Shown in pieces: positions 10,384 to 22,918 of a stretch of DNA of 64,000 nt. The DNA is from Cervus elaphus (Eukaryota; Chordata; Mammalia; Artiodactyla; Cervidae). The stretch lies in contig NC_057841.1 in NCBI RefSeq assembly GCF_910594005.1, forward strand, positions 18,399,001 through 18,463,000, written 5' to 3'. The notes beneath the pieces were generated by a model, which saw only the letters and a program-made list of their open reading frames with translations, had not been told where the DNA came from and made no database searches. Position 1 is the stretch's first letter; the number at the start of each line of letters is the position of its first letter. A program made the position numbers and the translations under genes.

Positions 10384-13300
10384 GATGTGGAGAGAGGACT
10401 GCTGTTGACCCTGCAGATACAAGAAAGAGAACAGAAGTGTGAGGTCCCTAGTGGAATGTCCCTAAAGGAAATATGGTTTGCCTAGAAAATGAGACACCAC
10501 TGTTGATTGGCAGATGAAGTAGAGGGGAGGGGGCGGGGGTGTCACTGTCCCCACATGCCAGCTCCTGCCTCCACAGACACCTGGAGGGACTCCCACCAGA
10601 GTAAGCATGCCACATTCTGTTGCTCAACTGCCTGCCAATCTCCAGGACCACAGGCAATTCACACACCCCCCGCTGTGGCTGCACTGCCCTCATGGGCCTG
10701 AGTAAGTCTGTCTCAGTCAGCCCCTTTGCTTTCGCTCCCTTTTGCACGGGTGTGGAACAGATGCCTGAAGGGGGCTTACATGCAGAGCTGGGGCCAAAAT
10801 CAAAGCTGAGCCTCAGGGGCTGTGTAACTAAGGAAGAGGAATGAAACCTTCTCCAGGTAGCTGCACAAGCCTCAGACTAAAGCCCTGCAAGAGGTTTGGT
10901 AAACCCTGCATCTGTGGAATATCAGAATAGACAACAAGTGTCCCACAGCTGACACAAGTCTAGCTTTAGCAGCAGTGGACTTTGAGGGAAAGTAGTACAT
11001 GCAGAAGTTGGGCCAGGTCAGAGTCTGGGATGCAGCAAAAGCAGTTCTAGGACGGAAGTTTATAGCAATACATTCTTACCTCAAGAAATAAGTAAAATCT
11101 CAAGTAAACCACCTAAACTTGTACTTAAAGCAACTAGAGAAAGAACAAACAAAACCCAAAGTAAGTATAAGGAAAGAAATCATAATGATCAGAGCAGAAA
11201 TAAATAAAATAAAGGCAAAATAATAGAAAAGATCAATGAAACAAAAAGGTTTTTCTTTGAGAAGATAAACAAAATCAGTAAACCTTTAGCCAGACTCCTC
11301 AAGAAAAAAGTGAGAGGACTCATATTTATAAAATTAGAAATGAAAAAAAGAGGTTACAACTGACACTGCAGAAATACCAAGGATCATAAGAGACTACTAC
11401 AAACAACTATATGCCCCCAAAATGGATAAATTCTCAGAAAGATAAAACCTTCCAAGACTGAACCAGGAAGATACAGAAAATATGAACAGACCAAACACAA
11501 GTACTGATTGAAGCTGTGATTAAAAATGTTCCAAAGGCCAGGGCCAGATGGCTTCACAGGGGAATTCTATCAAACACTTAGGGAAGAGCTAACACATATC
11601 CTTCTCAAACTCTTCCAAAACACTGCAGAAGGAAGAAAACTCCCAAGCTCATTCTATGAGGCCACCATCACCTGAATACCAAAACCAAACAAAGGTTATC
11701 ACAAAAAAAGAAAATTACAGGTCAGTATCACTGATGAACATACACACACAAATCCTCCACAAAATACTAGCAAATAGAGTTCAACAGCACATTAAAAGGA
11801 TCAGCCACCAGGATCAAGTAGGATTTATTTCAGGGATGCAAGGATTCTTCAATATATGCAAAGTAACCAATGTGATCCACCATATTAACAAACTGAAGAA
11901 TAAAAACCATGTAATCATTTCAATAGATGCAGAAAAAGCTTTTGACAAAATTCAACCACTTATGGTAAAAATTCTCCAGAAAGTGGGCATAGAAGGAAAC
12001 TACCTCTATGTAATAAACGCCATATATGACAAGGCTACATCAAATATCATTCTCACTGGTAAAAAACTGAAAGCATTTCCTCTAAGAACAAGACAAGGGT
12101 GTCCACTCTCACCACTTTTATTTAATACAGATTTGGAAGTCCTAGCCACTATAATCAGAGAAGAAAAAGAAATAAAAGGAATCCAAACTGGAAAAGAAGT
12201 AAAATTGCCACTGTTTGCAGAAGACATGATACTGTACACAGAAAATCCTAAAGATGCCATCAGAAAATGACTAGAGCTCATCAATAAATTTGGTAAAGTT
12301 GTAGAATACAAAATTAACACACAGAAATCTCTTGCATTCCTGTGCATTAACAATGAAAAATTAGAAAGAGAAATTAAGGAAACAATTCGACTTACCACTG
12401 CAACAAAAAGAATAAAATACCTAGGAATAAATCTACCTAGGAGGCAAAAGACTGTATGCAAAAAACTGTTAAGATACTGATAAAAGAAATCAAAGACAAC
12501 AGAAACATATAGAGAGATATACTATGTTCCTGGATTACAAGATTCAATACTGTGAAAATGACTATACTACCCAAAGCAATTTACAGATTCAATGCAATTG
12601 CTATCAAATTACCAATGACATTTTTCACAGACGAGAACAAAAAACTTTAAAGCTTATTTGGAAACACAAAGACCCTAAAGAGCAAACCAATCTTCAGAAA
12701 GAAAACCAGAGCTGGAGGAATAGTAATCAAGATGTTTAGTACTGGCACAAAACAAGAGATCAATGGAATAGGATAGAAAACCCAGAGATAAACCAGCACA
12801 CCTATGGTCACCTAAACTATGACAAGGGAGGCAATACTATACCACGGACCAAAGACAGGCGTCTCTGCAATAAGTGGTGCTGAGAAAACTGGACAGCGAC
12901 ATGTAAAAGAATGAAGTTAGAACACTACCTAACACCGTACACAAAAATAAACTCAAGTGGATTAAAGATCTAAATATAAGGCCAGATACTATAAAACTCT
13001 TAGAGGAAAACATAGGTAGAACACCCTTTGACAGAAATCATAGCAAGATCTTTTTGGACTCATCTCCTAGAGTACTGAAAATAAAAACAAAAATAAACAA
13101 ATGGGACACAATTAAACTTAAAAGCTTTTACACAGCAAAGGAAATAAAAAACAAGATGAAAAAACAACCCTCAGAATGGGACAAAATATGTGTAAATGAA
13201 GCAAGTGACAAAAGATTAATCTCCAGAATATACAAACAGGTCATGCAACTCAATACCAAAAAAAAAAGGAAGACCTAAATAAGACATTTCTCCAAAGAAG

Positions 13301-14165
13301 ACATACAGGTAGTCAACAAACACAAGAAAAGACGCTTAACATCACTAATTACTAGAGAAATGCAGATTAAAACTACCATGATGTATCCTGTCACACTAGT
13401 CAGAATGGCCATCATCAAAAACTGTGCCCTGGACAGGGTGTGGAGAAAAGAGCACCCTCTTGCACTGTTGGTGGGAATGTGAACTGAGACAGTCACTATG
13501 GAGAACAAGATGGAGGTTCCTTAAAAAACTAAAAACAGAGCTACCATACGAGCCAGCAGTCCCACTACTGGGCATATACCCAGAGAAAACCATGATGAAC
13601 CCCAATGTTCACTGCAGCGCTACTTACAACAGCCAGGACATGGAAGCAACCTAAATGCCCATCAGCAGAAGAATGGACAAAGGAGATGTGGTACCTATAG
13701 ACAATGGAACATCAGTCATAAAAAGGAACAGAGTTGTGTCATCTGCAGAGATGCGGATGGACCCAGAGACTGTCATACAGACGAAAGTAAGTCAAAGAGG
13801 AAAACAAATATCATATCTCAATGAAGAATCAAGAAAAATGGTAAAGGAGGTCTTATTTGCAAAGCAGAAACAGAGATCCATACCTAGAGAACAAATGTAT
13901 GGATACTAAGAGGGAACAGGGGTGGGGTGGGATGGATTGGGAGAGTGGCACTGACATATATTCACTACTATGTGTAAATTAGATGACTAAGGAGAGCCTA
14001 CTGCATAGAACAGGGAGCTTAGCTTGGTGCTCTGCAGGGACCTAAATGGGAAGGAAATACAAACAAGAGAGGATATGTGTATGTGGATGGCTGATCCACT
14101 TTGCTTTACAGCAGAAACTGATACAGCAGTGTAAAGCAACTAGCAATAAAAATGATTAACTTTAT
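10384..14165 (+). mobile_element. L1 continuation: 5' UTR rest, ORF2 and 3' end (defective)
   Basis: 10384-10990 continues the GC-rich 5' UTR. From about 11020 the sequence is ORF2 (GCAGCAAAAGCAGTTCTAGG), so ORF1 and the endonuclease half of ORF2 are missing by internal deletion. The reverse transcriptase region is readable at 11656-12270: QVGFISGMQGFFNI, IDAEKAFDKIQ, RQGCPLSPLLFN and FAEDMILYTENPKD. The catalytic motif FADD is FAED, so it cannot be active. ORF2 remnants run to about 13910 (LLHCWWECELRQSLWRT region). The 3' UTR ends with AAAGCAACTAGCAATAAAAA near 14150. Confidence 0.88.
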
Positions 14166-14513
14166 TTACATAAGAAAGCAAGCTACCAAGAAGACCCAGA
14201 GTAGAGGTTGGACAGACTCATAAATGAGTTCTGGGAAACTTTTTAAAATGCACTGCACAGAGAGTCTTCTGTTAGTGTGTTCTCTTTTAAGTGTTAACAA
14301 GGTCTTTCAAACATTATAAAGTCTATTCAAACAACATACCCTCAAAGCTGAAAGGGCAAGTTGTCAATTGCAATGGAAAGACTAAGACTAAAAGTGTGTG
14401 TAGGCGAGCAGGCAAATCCAAAGACTTCTACATTAAATAATTTTCTTAATTAGGTACACATTGGATATATTGATACATTCTTACTATCTTCAAAAACACT
14501 GTATTTAACTGTA

Positions 14514-14732
14514 TATGTGATGTGCGTGTGTGTGTGCGTGTGCGTGTGTGTTAGCTGCTTAGTCATGTCCGACTCTTTGAGACCCCATGGTCTGTCCGTG
14601 GAACTTTCTAGGCAAGAATGCTGGAGTGGGTTGCCATCTTCTTCTCCAGGGGATCCTCCCAACCCAGAAATCAAACTGGGATCTCCTGAATTGCAGGCAG
14701 ATTCTTTACTGTCTGAGCTACCAGGGGAACCC
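14514..14732 (-). mobile_element. Bov-A/Bov-tA SINE with (TG)n tail
   Basis: Antisense SINE: a TG repeat at 14517-14551 (the tail), then TTAGTCATGTCCGACTC and, at the right, CTGAGCTACCAGGGGAACCC (tRNA-like head). The target-site duplication TATTTAACTGTA lies at 14502-14513 and 14733-14744. Confidence 0.88.
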
Positions 14733-14744
14733 TATTTAACTGTA

Positions 14745-14917
14745 AAGTGAAAGTAACTCAGTCATGTCCGTCTCTTTTCGACCCCATGGACTATACAGTC
14801 CATGGAATTCTCCAGGCCAGAATACTGGAGTGGGTAGGTCTTCCCAACCCAGGAATCGAACCAGTGTCTCCTGAACTGCAGGTGGATTCTTTACCTACTG
14901 AGCTTTCAAGGAGGCCC
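14745..14917 (-). mobile_element. Second Bov SINE at the same target
   Basis: Antisense, from AAGTGAAAGTAACTCAGTC to TACTGAGCTTTCAAGGAGGCCC. It is bounded by the same 12-mer TATTTAACTGTA (14733-14744 and 14918-14929) as its neighbour. Confidence 0.85.
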
Positions 14918-15257
14918 TATTTAACTGTAAAAGGTTTACATAAATTTAAAATCTTTATATGACCAATGGAAAATTTCTTAGCAGATTTTCCTGAGATAAT
15001 AAAGAGAATTTTCACTGAGCATTACGTAATGTATGTAAGTAAGGATGCCATAAGCAATCGAACCAGTGTCTCCTGAACTGCAGGTGGATTCTTTACCTAC
15101 TGAGCTTTCAAGGAGGCCCTATTTAACTGTAAAAGGTTTACATAAATTTAAAATCTTTATATGACCAATGGAAAATTTCTTAGCAGATTTTCCTGAGATA
15201 ATAAAGAGAATTTTCACTGAGCATTATGTAATGTATGTAAGTAAGGATGCCATAAGC
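14854..15257. repeat. 202-bp tandem duplication
   Basis: Unit 1 is 14854-15055 and unit 2 is 15056-15257. Both begin AATCGAACCAGTGTCTCC inside the SINE head and end GGATGCCATAAGC. The only difference I see is ATTACGTAAT in the first unit against ATTATGTAAT in the second, a CpG-type transition. Confidence 0.92.
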
Positions 15258-15883
15258 ATTTAGACTGGGAACTGTAAAGGACTGCTACAAGCTCATGAGC
15301 AGTATAAGATTAAGGACCAAATGTTTTAAAAGTTTCTTAGCCTGGCAATAAACAGGCAAATATCTAGCAGCCGTATCTGCAAAAACTTACTTTATAAGCC
15401 CAATACAAAACGTATGAAACGGTTGTTAAGAATCAAAACTCTCAATATTTATCTATCATGTTAAAGATTAAAGAAAAGTTATATTATTAAAAAAGTATTT
15501 TATAAAGTTTATTTTCTTTCCCTTCCAACTGAAAGAGATTCAACATCCAGCAGACCTTCTTAGTCTCCAAGAAACTGGGTACAGTGAGGTCATAACACCA
15601 CTTTCAGTGAATATCCTTAAATGTACCTTCAGAAACAGCAGAAGGCTTCCCTTTCTTCTCTCCTTTTCCTTACCACCCAACTGAATAGTTTGGCTAAATT
15701 TAACTAAGTAAAAAATCAGTACATTTGGCAGGATGTTAGTTTACTAAATGATTTAGGTGCCTTGGGATGGACCTGGAAAAGAAATTAAAGGATAGAGGAC
15801 ATGGAGGGTAGGGGTGATGCCAAGTGATTCAAACGATCAAGTGAACATATTACTTTCTTTTAACACTAATGGCACCTTTGCAG

Positions 15884-15965
15884 ATGGACAGAGGAGCCTG
15901 GCGGGCCACGGTCCACAGGGTCACAAAAAGTCGGACACGACTGAAGTGACTAAGCAGACACAAAA
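15884..15965 (+). mobile_element. 3' fragment of a Bov SINE
   Basis: GACAGAGGAGCCTGGCGGG through AGTCGGACACGACTGAAGTG, with a CA-containing tail. The tRNA-like head is missing. Confidence 0.75.
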
Positions 15966-16046
15966 ATTCCAGGTGACAAGTCAGAAGATGCTCAGTGATT
16001 AAGTCCACTTGGGAAATCAAGCCAAACCAGCAAGGCGTTTTGTAAG

Positions 16047-16228
16047 GGGCTTCCCTCGTGGCTCACACAGTAAAGAATCTGCCTGCAACGTGGGAGACTC
16101 AGGTATGATCCCTGGGTCAGGAAGATCCATGGAGTATATATACTCCAGTATTCTTGCCTGGAGAACTTCATGGACAGAGGAGCCTGGCAAGCTACAGTCC
16201 AACAACCGAGTGACACACACAACCGAGT

Positions 16229-16262
<34 letters not shown>

Positions 16263-16326
16263 CAGAGGAGCCTGGCAAGCTACAGTCCAACAACCGAGTG
16301 ACACACACACACACACACACACACAC
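16047..16326 (+). mobile_element. Bov-tA SINE with duplicated tail and two (AC)n tracts
   Basis: Head GGGGCTTCCCTCGTGGCTC, body through TATTCTTGCCTGGAGAACTT. The tail segment GGACAGAGGAGCCTGGCAAG occurs at 16172 and again at 16260 (period 88), each followed by CAACCGAGTGAC and an AC repeat. Confidence 0.88.
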
Positions 16327-18119
16327 GGCAGAAGAAACCAGTACAGCAGGATCACCCTCAGACATCAGCAGAGGCCCCAACAACAGCTGCTGCTGATATT
16401 CCAGCTCCCAGGGCCAAGCCACTACAGAGGCGACTGCCTTGACTTCAGAATCCACATTTGGAAAAACCATCTACAAGAGAAGTCTATGGCCCTTTGCCAA
16501 TTCAACCTAATGATCAATCCATTCTTTAGCTACTTAGAAATCTCACAAGCTAATTTTCAAAATGAGGACAGTTAGTTATTCTAGCCATATCCTAACAGAT
16601 CTGTCTTTCAATTAATTACACTATTTTCCAAGAAGTACTGATTCACACTGACTCAGGTATACAAAATAGATATTAGCAAATAGCAAGTCCATACTAGGAC
16701 TACTTAAGAAACAAAAGTGGGGTAGGTGCTAAGAAACATTTGAGGAAGTGAAGGTCTAAAGCACCATCTCCCTAAGTCATGAGAACTGTGGTGGCACACG
16801 ACATGATTTTTACGGGTACGTGGAAAAAAACTGCACAGGCATCCTGAGGTCATCCAGAAGACTCATGCTACTTTCTCACCATGAGTGTCAGCAACCCCAC
16901 ACAGAAAAGCAGCTGTGACCCAGCAGTACAAGCAGATGTCTGCACTCTGCTAAAGCACCTGAAACATCCTGAATATCATGAACATCCTGAATATCATATT
17001 CTTCCACAATCCAAAAGTACACAGGAAGTCTAATATCCAGCGAGAGAATGCCTGGGCTTGTCTCCACTGCAACCCGATTCCCCTTCAAGGAAAGGCCCCA
17101 GGACCCACAGAGAAAAGGGAGTTATTTTAATTTCATAGAGCTTCTCAGATATCCTTTTTCTGAGGTGAAGCATCAGCCTAGAGGGAATAGTAGGTGATCT
17201 AATATGAGTTATTACAAACACTCATACACACAATGATTACTACTGATTTCATTTACTACGTCAGTCTGAGTTTATTTGGCTGTAGGCAGGTTATTCCACT
17301 GTACTTCTGTGGACATTTCTATTGTCTCACACCTACAGTCTAGTCAGACTGCCTCCTGAAACTGTATCCTAAGGTCAATGAAAATGCATGAGTGTTAAAA
17401 GAGATGTTTTCACGAGGGAAACTCCCATTGATATTTCAGAAAGTAAACCACTTATGAAGAAGCCAGGAGGAAAAACCAAGAGGTCTATCTGGCTATTTCT
17501 TAAGAACATTTAACCAGTAAAACTACAGCAAGAGTGATAGATCTTTTTTTCTGTATGGCAAACAAATTTCACCCTCATAGAGACAAAAAGAAACAAACAC
17601 TTTGGGAAAGGAACAATACTGATTTTGTAGTATGTCCATTCTACTATAACATGTCATTTTATCAAAAACTGTGTTTAAAACTGGAGGCTACAATGTATCA
17701 CACTATGTCTAAAGTATTGTTTTTGCATGGATTTCAATAATAAATAATTCTTTAATAGGTACATTAAACTAAGACACCTATTCATTACTAAGGAATCAAG
17801 CTATTATAAATGGAATTACACCTAAATTTTATTCCTGAGTTGAAGTTTTTCTGACACCCTATTTCTGAATAGAAAAATTCAGTATTTATCAGATTATCAA
17901 TTTTTCCCTGTTATTCACATATATCATACAATCAGTTTCCCGACAAAATAACAGTGAGCTTTCCTTTTAAAACTGAGAAAATATTAAAATGTATCTGATA
18001 AAATATAGAGAATATTCAGAGAAATTCTGAAATGACTACTAATGAAGATTATCCCTCTCCAATATTAAAACATTTCATAACTAATAGTATTCAAAACTAA
18101 CAAGAATAGTTCAGAAATA

Positions 18120-18295
18120 ACAACAGCTACTATTTACTTAGTACTTCTTAAGCATATTACATGTCTTTAGCAATTATCATCATAAACTATTCTTGAGGTA
18201 AATACTATTAATATGATTTCATTTTACAGAAAAGGAAACCGAGGCATAAAGAGATTAAATAACTTGCCCAAGGGTACACAAATAACAAGCAAAAG
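18120..18295 (-). mobile_element. MIR SINE, antisense
   Basis: ATTTTACAGAAAAGGAAACC followed by AACTTGCCCAAGGGTACAC, the diagnostic antisense MIR core. Confidence 0.75.
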
Positions 18296-18354
18296 TTGTT
18301 GCCATTGTTTCTTGCTAATTATTTCTTGCTAAGAATTATATATAGTGTTAAGGT

Positions 18355-18572
18355 GGTGGTGTTGTTTAGTTGTGAATTCATGTGCAGCTCTTTTGTGACC
18401 CCATGGAATGTAGCCCACCAGGCTCCTCTGTACATGGGATTTCCCAGGCAAGAATACTGGAGTGGGTTGCCATTTCCTCCTCCAGGGGATGTTCTGACTC
18501 CGGGATCGAACCCAGGTCTCCTCCATTAGTAGCTATGGATTCTTTCCCACTGAGCTACCAGAGAAACCAATA
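18355..18572 (-). mobile_element. Bov SINE, antisense
   Basis: GGTGGTGTTGTTTAGTTG tail side, AATACTGGAGTGGGTTGCCA in the middle, and CACTGAGCTACCAGAGAAAC at the head side. Confidence 0.85.
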
Positions 18573-19759
18573 AGGAAAAGATCCAGGTTTTAAACGCAGA
18601 TAATCTAGTTCTACAACCTGCCTTCCTAACCACCATCGGCTTATACAAAGCTGCTACATTCAATATCATAATTTAAGATTCATGAATTGCAACTGAATAA
18701 GCAATAAACAAATATGTGACAATTCAAAAGAAAATGTCAAGCAGGAAAAACAATATTTGTAACATGTAACACAGAAAGGGCTAATTTCATTAATCTACAA
18801 AGACCTCAAGACCTCATACACATTAAGAAGAAAAATGACAACTCAAAAAAAGCAAAGAATTTTATGGAATGTGAGTTATACCTCAATTTTTAAAAACGGG
18901 CAAAGGATATGAAAAAGCAATTCACAGAAACATAAACACAAAGAGTAAAGGAAAATATCATAATATGATTATCTCTGCTCACATTTTATGATGTAAAAGT
19001 GGGCAAAAATTAAGAAGTTTGATAATATCTAGATTATGATCTCTATTACTTCATACCAAAAGGGACTATGACTTCTTTCAGACTCCAGGTCTGGGGCAGA
19101 AAATTGCCCAATGAGCCTGGAATAGTTTGACTCTAGTAAAGAAGCTACCAATAACTACTGGTGAAGACACGATCAATTTGAAGGGGTTCCTAATGACCAA
19201 AAATAGGAATTTTTTTGAGAATTATAAAGAATACAAAGAGTTGAAACACTTCAAAACTACTTAAAAGTCATGATAAAACTTAAGAACAAAACTAAAAAAA
19301 AAAACAAATAATCATCACCTTTGCAGGTTAACAAGATACCAATTTATAGAAAAAATAGAACGTCAACAATTTTCTTAAGATGAAGAGTTCTCTCTCTGTT
19401 CAGGAGAAAAGGGATAGAGAAATAATACCCTTCAGGACTATCATGTTTTTGGTTTTGTTCTGATTTTTTTTCCCCCAAAATAAACCTCTATTAATATTAT
19501 CTGTAAATTTTTAAAACAAAAATTAACTTGTCTACTTTAATCATTACCATTATGCAAATTAGTGCATTAGTGCTTTTTAATCCCATTTATTGTTCTTTTT
19601 CTCATTATTATGACAAAGCAGAAAAACCCTATAACAAAGCAGTTACAGTATATGCCAAATTGTATTGTTTTTCCCCACCCTAAAAATAAGGTTCCAGCTT
19701 CCAATGACTACTTCCTAACAAAAATCACAGCCTTCCCGTCAGGAGAAGAAAATGCTTAC

Positions 19760-19903
19760 CCATATTTTCCAAACAGTGAAACTGTTGTCCCTCCCACAGG
19801 TACTGCTTTTCCTGGTCCATACACATCCCATACTGTCAGGGCCACTTGGGCATTCCTGGGCAGGTCAGGGTATTTCACAGGCAGTTTCAGCCACTCATTC
19901 CAG
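19760..19903 (-). CDS. PIK3C3: PIK3C3 coding exon 3 (C2 domain)
   Basis: 144-bp exon encoding residues 86-134, read as NWNEWLKLPVKYPDLPRNAQ, then VALTVWDVYGPGKAVPVGGT and TVSLFGKYG. The acceptor is TTTTCACAG|CTGGAA and the donor is TATGG|GTAAGC. Phase is 2 in and 2 out, consistent with both neighbours. It forms the core strands of the C2 domain, including the VPVGGT..LFGKYG segment typical of VPS34-family C2 domains. One apparent difference from the human protein as I remember it is Val in VALTVWD, where human has Ile; this is conservative. About 12.6 kb of repeat-rich intron separates this exon from exon 4. Confidence 0.97.
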
Positions 19904-20107
19904 CTGTGAAAACAAGGTAAACAAAAACATAAGTAAGGATAGAAAATCAACATAGACATATGTGTATAACTTTCTTCTAAATTAACAAACCATACAAAAA
20001 AATTGGTTTGGAGAAAATGTCCCAAAGATTAGTTAGTAGTACAAAAATTAACATGGCACTGACCTCAATTTTGCTCTAGGCAAGTTCAACTTTAAATACA
20101 GAAAAAT

Positions 20108-20575
20108 CTGTATTTTACTTCACTTCACTTTATTGGACTTTGCAGATACTGCATATTTTACAAGTTGAGGTTTACGGCAACCCTGCATCTAGCAAGTCAC
20201 GGGCCCCATTTTCCCAATGACAGCATTTGCTCATTTTGTGTTTGTGTCATATTTTGGTAATTCTTGCAGTATTTCTTACTTTTTCATTATTAATGTTTTT
20301 ATGGTGATCTGTTGTGATCTTTGATGTTACTACTATGACTCACTGAAGGCTCAGATCTCAGGAAGTTTTTAGCAATAAAGTCATTCTTAATTAAGGCACA
20401 TATAATGTGTTTTTAGACACAATGTTATTGCACACCACAGAGACTACAGGATAGTATAAAGGTAAATTTTATATGTACTGAAAAACAAAAAAAACTACTT
20501 TATTACAATATTTGCTATATTGTGGTGATCTAAACTCAAACCTGCAGTATCTTCGAGGTATGCCTACAGAACACA
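20108..20575. mobile_element. Tigger1-like DNA transposon remnant with internal deletion
   Basis: One end reads CTTTATTGGACTTTGCAGAT and GGCAACCCTGCATCTAGCAA; the other ends with CTGCAGTATCTTCGAGGTATGCC. These match, from memory, the two ends of Tigger1 (TcMar-Tigger). The transposase region between is absent: only about 470 bp remain. It is CpG-decayed and old. Confidence 0.75.
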
Positions 20576-20835
20576 TGAAACAAATTTTGAAAGACAAAAT
20601 TCATGAAAAATAATGCTGATAAGTCCTTTAATCAAGAAACTCAGACATCGAAAATTTACTATACAGCACTGAGTATTATAATCAATATCTCATAATAAAC
20701 TATAGTGAATAGAATAAAAAATAATACAGATATATACATATGTATATGTATGACAGAATCACTTTGCTGAATATCAATCATACTTCAATTTTAAAAAAGC
20801 AGGAACAGACAATATGACTAAGACACAAGGCTATA

Positions 20836-21055
20836 ATAACGGTTCCCTGGTGACTCAGTGGTAAAGAATCCACCTGCTAAGCAGGAGACATGGGTATGAT
20901 CCTTAGATCAGGAAGATCTCCTGTAGAAGGAAATGGTAATCCACTCCAATATTCTTGCCTGGGGAATCCCACAGAGAAGTCTGCCAGCTATAGTCCATGG
21001 GGTTGCAAAGAGTTGGACATAACTTAGTGACAAAAACAACAACAATAAATAAAAA
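20836..21055 (+). mobile_element. Bov-tA SINE
   Basis: Head GGTTCCCTGGTGACTCAGTG, then AATATTCTTGCCTGGGGAAT and AAAGAGTTGGACATAACT with an (ACA)n-type tail. Confidence 0.87.
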
Positions 21056-21842
21056 CCTGGGAAAACACTTAAACCTGTTAGAACCAAACCTGTTTTCAAC
21101 CAAACTATGATTTTTTTAAAGCAAGTATCCTCCAGAACAGCTTTTTATTAAGAAAAGAAAGAAATTAGAATTATTCATGTTATACTCAAAACATGTTATA
21201 TATGGTCCTATAATATATAGCAGTATCTCAATAAAGCAGAAGAAACCAACAAAAATTCAAAGAGGTCAAAGGAGACCATCCAGTAACTTTGTAACATGAA
21301 GAAGTTACTAGACTGCTCTGGACAAACATATGACAATTTTTTAGGTGAGATTTTTCTTTCACTCAAGTTATTTATTAATATCAATAATGTTTAGCTATTG
21401 TTTTCTAATGCTTTCAAAGCATGTTTGTACATTTGCTTTCAGTAAGGAATGTTTGTTCTTACTAAGAGTAATGACAGCATAGCTCTCTCATTTTTCTTTT
21501 TCATTCTCTATCCACCTCTGCAAATTTTCTTCTGCATTCAAACTTAATACTTGATTTATCTGATCATTTCTACTCCCTTAAACAGATGGCTTTTAAAATC
21601 CCCAAAGAAAACCATGCAAACACATAAAGCAATATCCAGCAGACACACAGAATTGCTTCTCCTGTTTACTCAAAATTATTCTGTTTGCTCAAAATTCTTC
21701 TCCAAGGGCATACCAAGAGTTTAGGTCCGACTGACCTGCATCAGTAAGAAACTAAACAGAATTTTTATAAATTTAAAGAACAAAACATTTACATCCACTA
21801 TATTATAGGAAAATTAGAGATGGCTATTAATTTAAAGGAAAC

Positions 21843-22022
21843 TCTGCTGCTGCTGCTAAGTCACTTCAGTCGTGTCCGACTCTGTGCGACCCCATAGACG
21901 GCAGCCCACCAGGCTCCCCCGTCCCTGGGATTCTCCAGGCAAGAGTACTGGAGTGGGTTGCCATTTCCTTCTCCAATGCATGAAAGTGAAAAATGAAAGT
22001 GAAGTCACTCAGTCGTGTCCAA
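21843..22022 (-). mobile_element. Bov-A type SINE, antisense, with (CTG)n tail
   Basis: CTGCTGCTGCTGCTAAGTCAC followed by GTCCGACTCTGTGCGACC and a second Bov-A unit from about 21985 (AAGTGAAGTCACTCAGTCGTG) that stops early, so a truncated dimer. Confidence 0.8.
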
Positions 22023-22222
22023 CTCAATTTATTTATTTACTATTCACATGATGGGCCAGACTGAAAAGGTAAATTATAAGCAGTGTTACCTTATGCCAAT
22101 GAACAAACCACAGAGATTAGTTAACACAGGCTGAAGTTAAAAAGAAAAATCAGTGACACTATCCAAAAATGAGCTGTGAAAATACTCACGTCTATATTCT
22201 GTCCTTTGACCAGGAGATAATA

Positions 22223-22418
22223 GTTAAAGTTGCTCAGTCAAGTCTGACTCTTTGCAACCCCATGGGCTTATATACAGTCCATGGAATTCTCCAGGCCAGA
22301 ATACTGGAGTGGGTAGCCCTTCTCTTCTCCAGGGGATCTTCCCAACTCAGGGATTGAACCCAGGTCTCCCACATGGCAGGCAGATTTTTTACCAGCTGAG
22401 CCATCAGGGAAGCCCAGA
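22223..22418 (-). mobile_element. Bov-tA SINE, antisense
   Basis: AAAGTTGCTCAGTCAAGTC to CAGCTGAGCCATCAGGGAAG. The 8-bp target-site duplication AGATAATA is at 22215-22222 and 22419-22426. Confidence 0.87.
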
Positions 22419-22705
22419 AGATAATACCTAAGAGCAAGTAATCATTTGCCCCAAACTTTGAGCCATCCAACTCCAGGTCCTCACACCTCTTTAAATTAAA
22501 GCAAAAACACTTCAACCTGTTTTACATACTGGGCTTCTGCAGAAGATTTCTTTGGAAGAATGAATCTGCAGCTAAAAAATAGTTTGAAAACTGCTCAAGA
22601 TATTCTAGAAATGATAGAAAGATTTGGTGAGACATTAAGGAGCTGTGTATTCAAAATTTTATTCTCTCCTTTCCCAGGCATCACCCCTTCCTCATGCCCC
22701 AACTC

Positions 22706-22918
22706 TAGTTGTGGTGGTTTGGTCGCTAAGTCAGGTCCGACTCTTGAGACTCCATGGATTGTAGCCTGCCAGGCTCCTCTGTCCATGGTATTCTCCAGGC
22801 AAGAATGCTGGACTGGGTTGCCATTTGCTTCTCCAGGGGATCTTCCCAGCCCAGGGATCAAACCCAGGTCTGATGCACTGCAGGCAGATCCTTTATCATC
22901 TGAGCCACCAAGGGGAAA
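22706..22918 (-). mobile_element. Bov-tA SINE, antisense
   Basis: GGTGGTTTGGTCGCTAAGTC to TCATCTGAGCCACCAAGGGG, with the usual AGTACTGGAGTGGG-like core (here GAATGCTGGACTGGGTTG). Confidence 0.87.

Larger units (their letters stand above)
7146..19759 (-). other. PIK3C3: PIK3C3 intron 3
   Basis: A 12.6-kb intron holding a MIR, a long L1 interrupted by BovB, and a SINE cluster with tandem duplications. The parts 15258-15880, 16330-18119 and 18575-19750 are AT-rich and show no gene or family I can name. Confidence 0.85.

Noticed and set aside
11656..12270. 204-codon reverse transcriptase frame as a functional gene
   Set aside because: It is a piece of a defective L1 ORF2 with FAED in place of FADD and stops on both sides.
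14517..14551. CRISPR-like or regulatory TG repeat
   Set aside because: It is the tail of a SINE.
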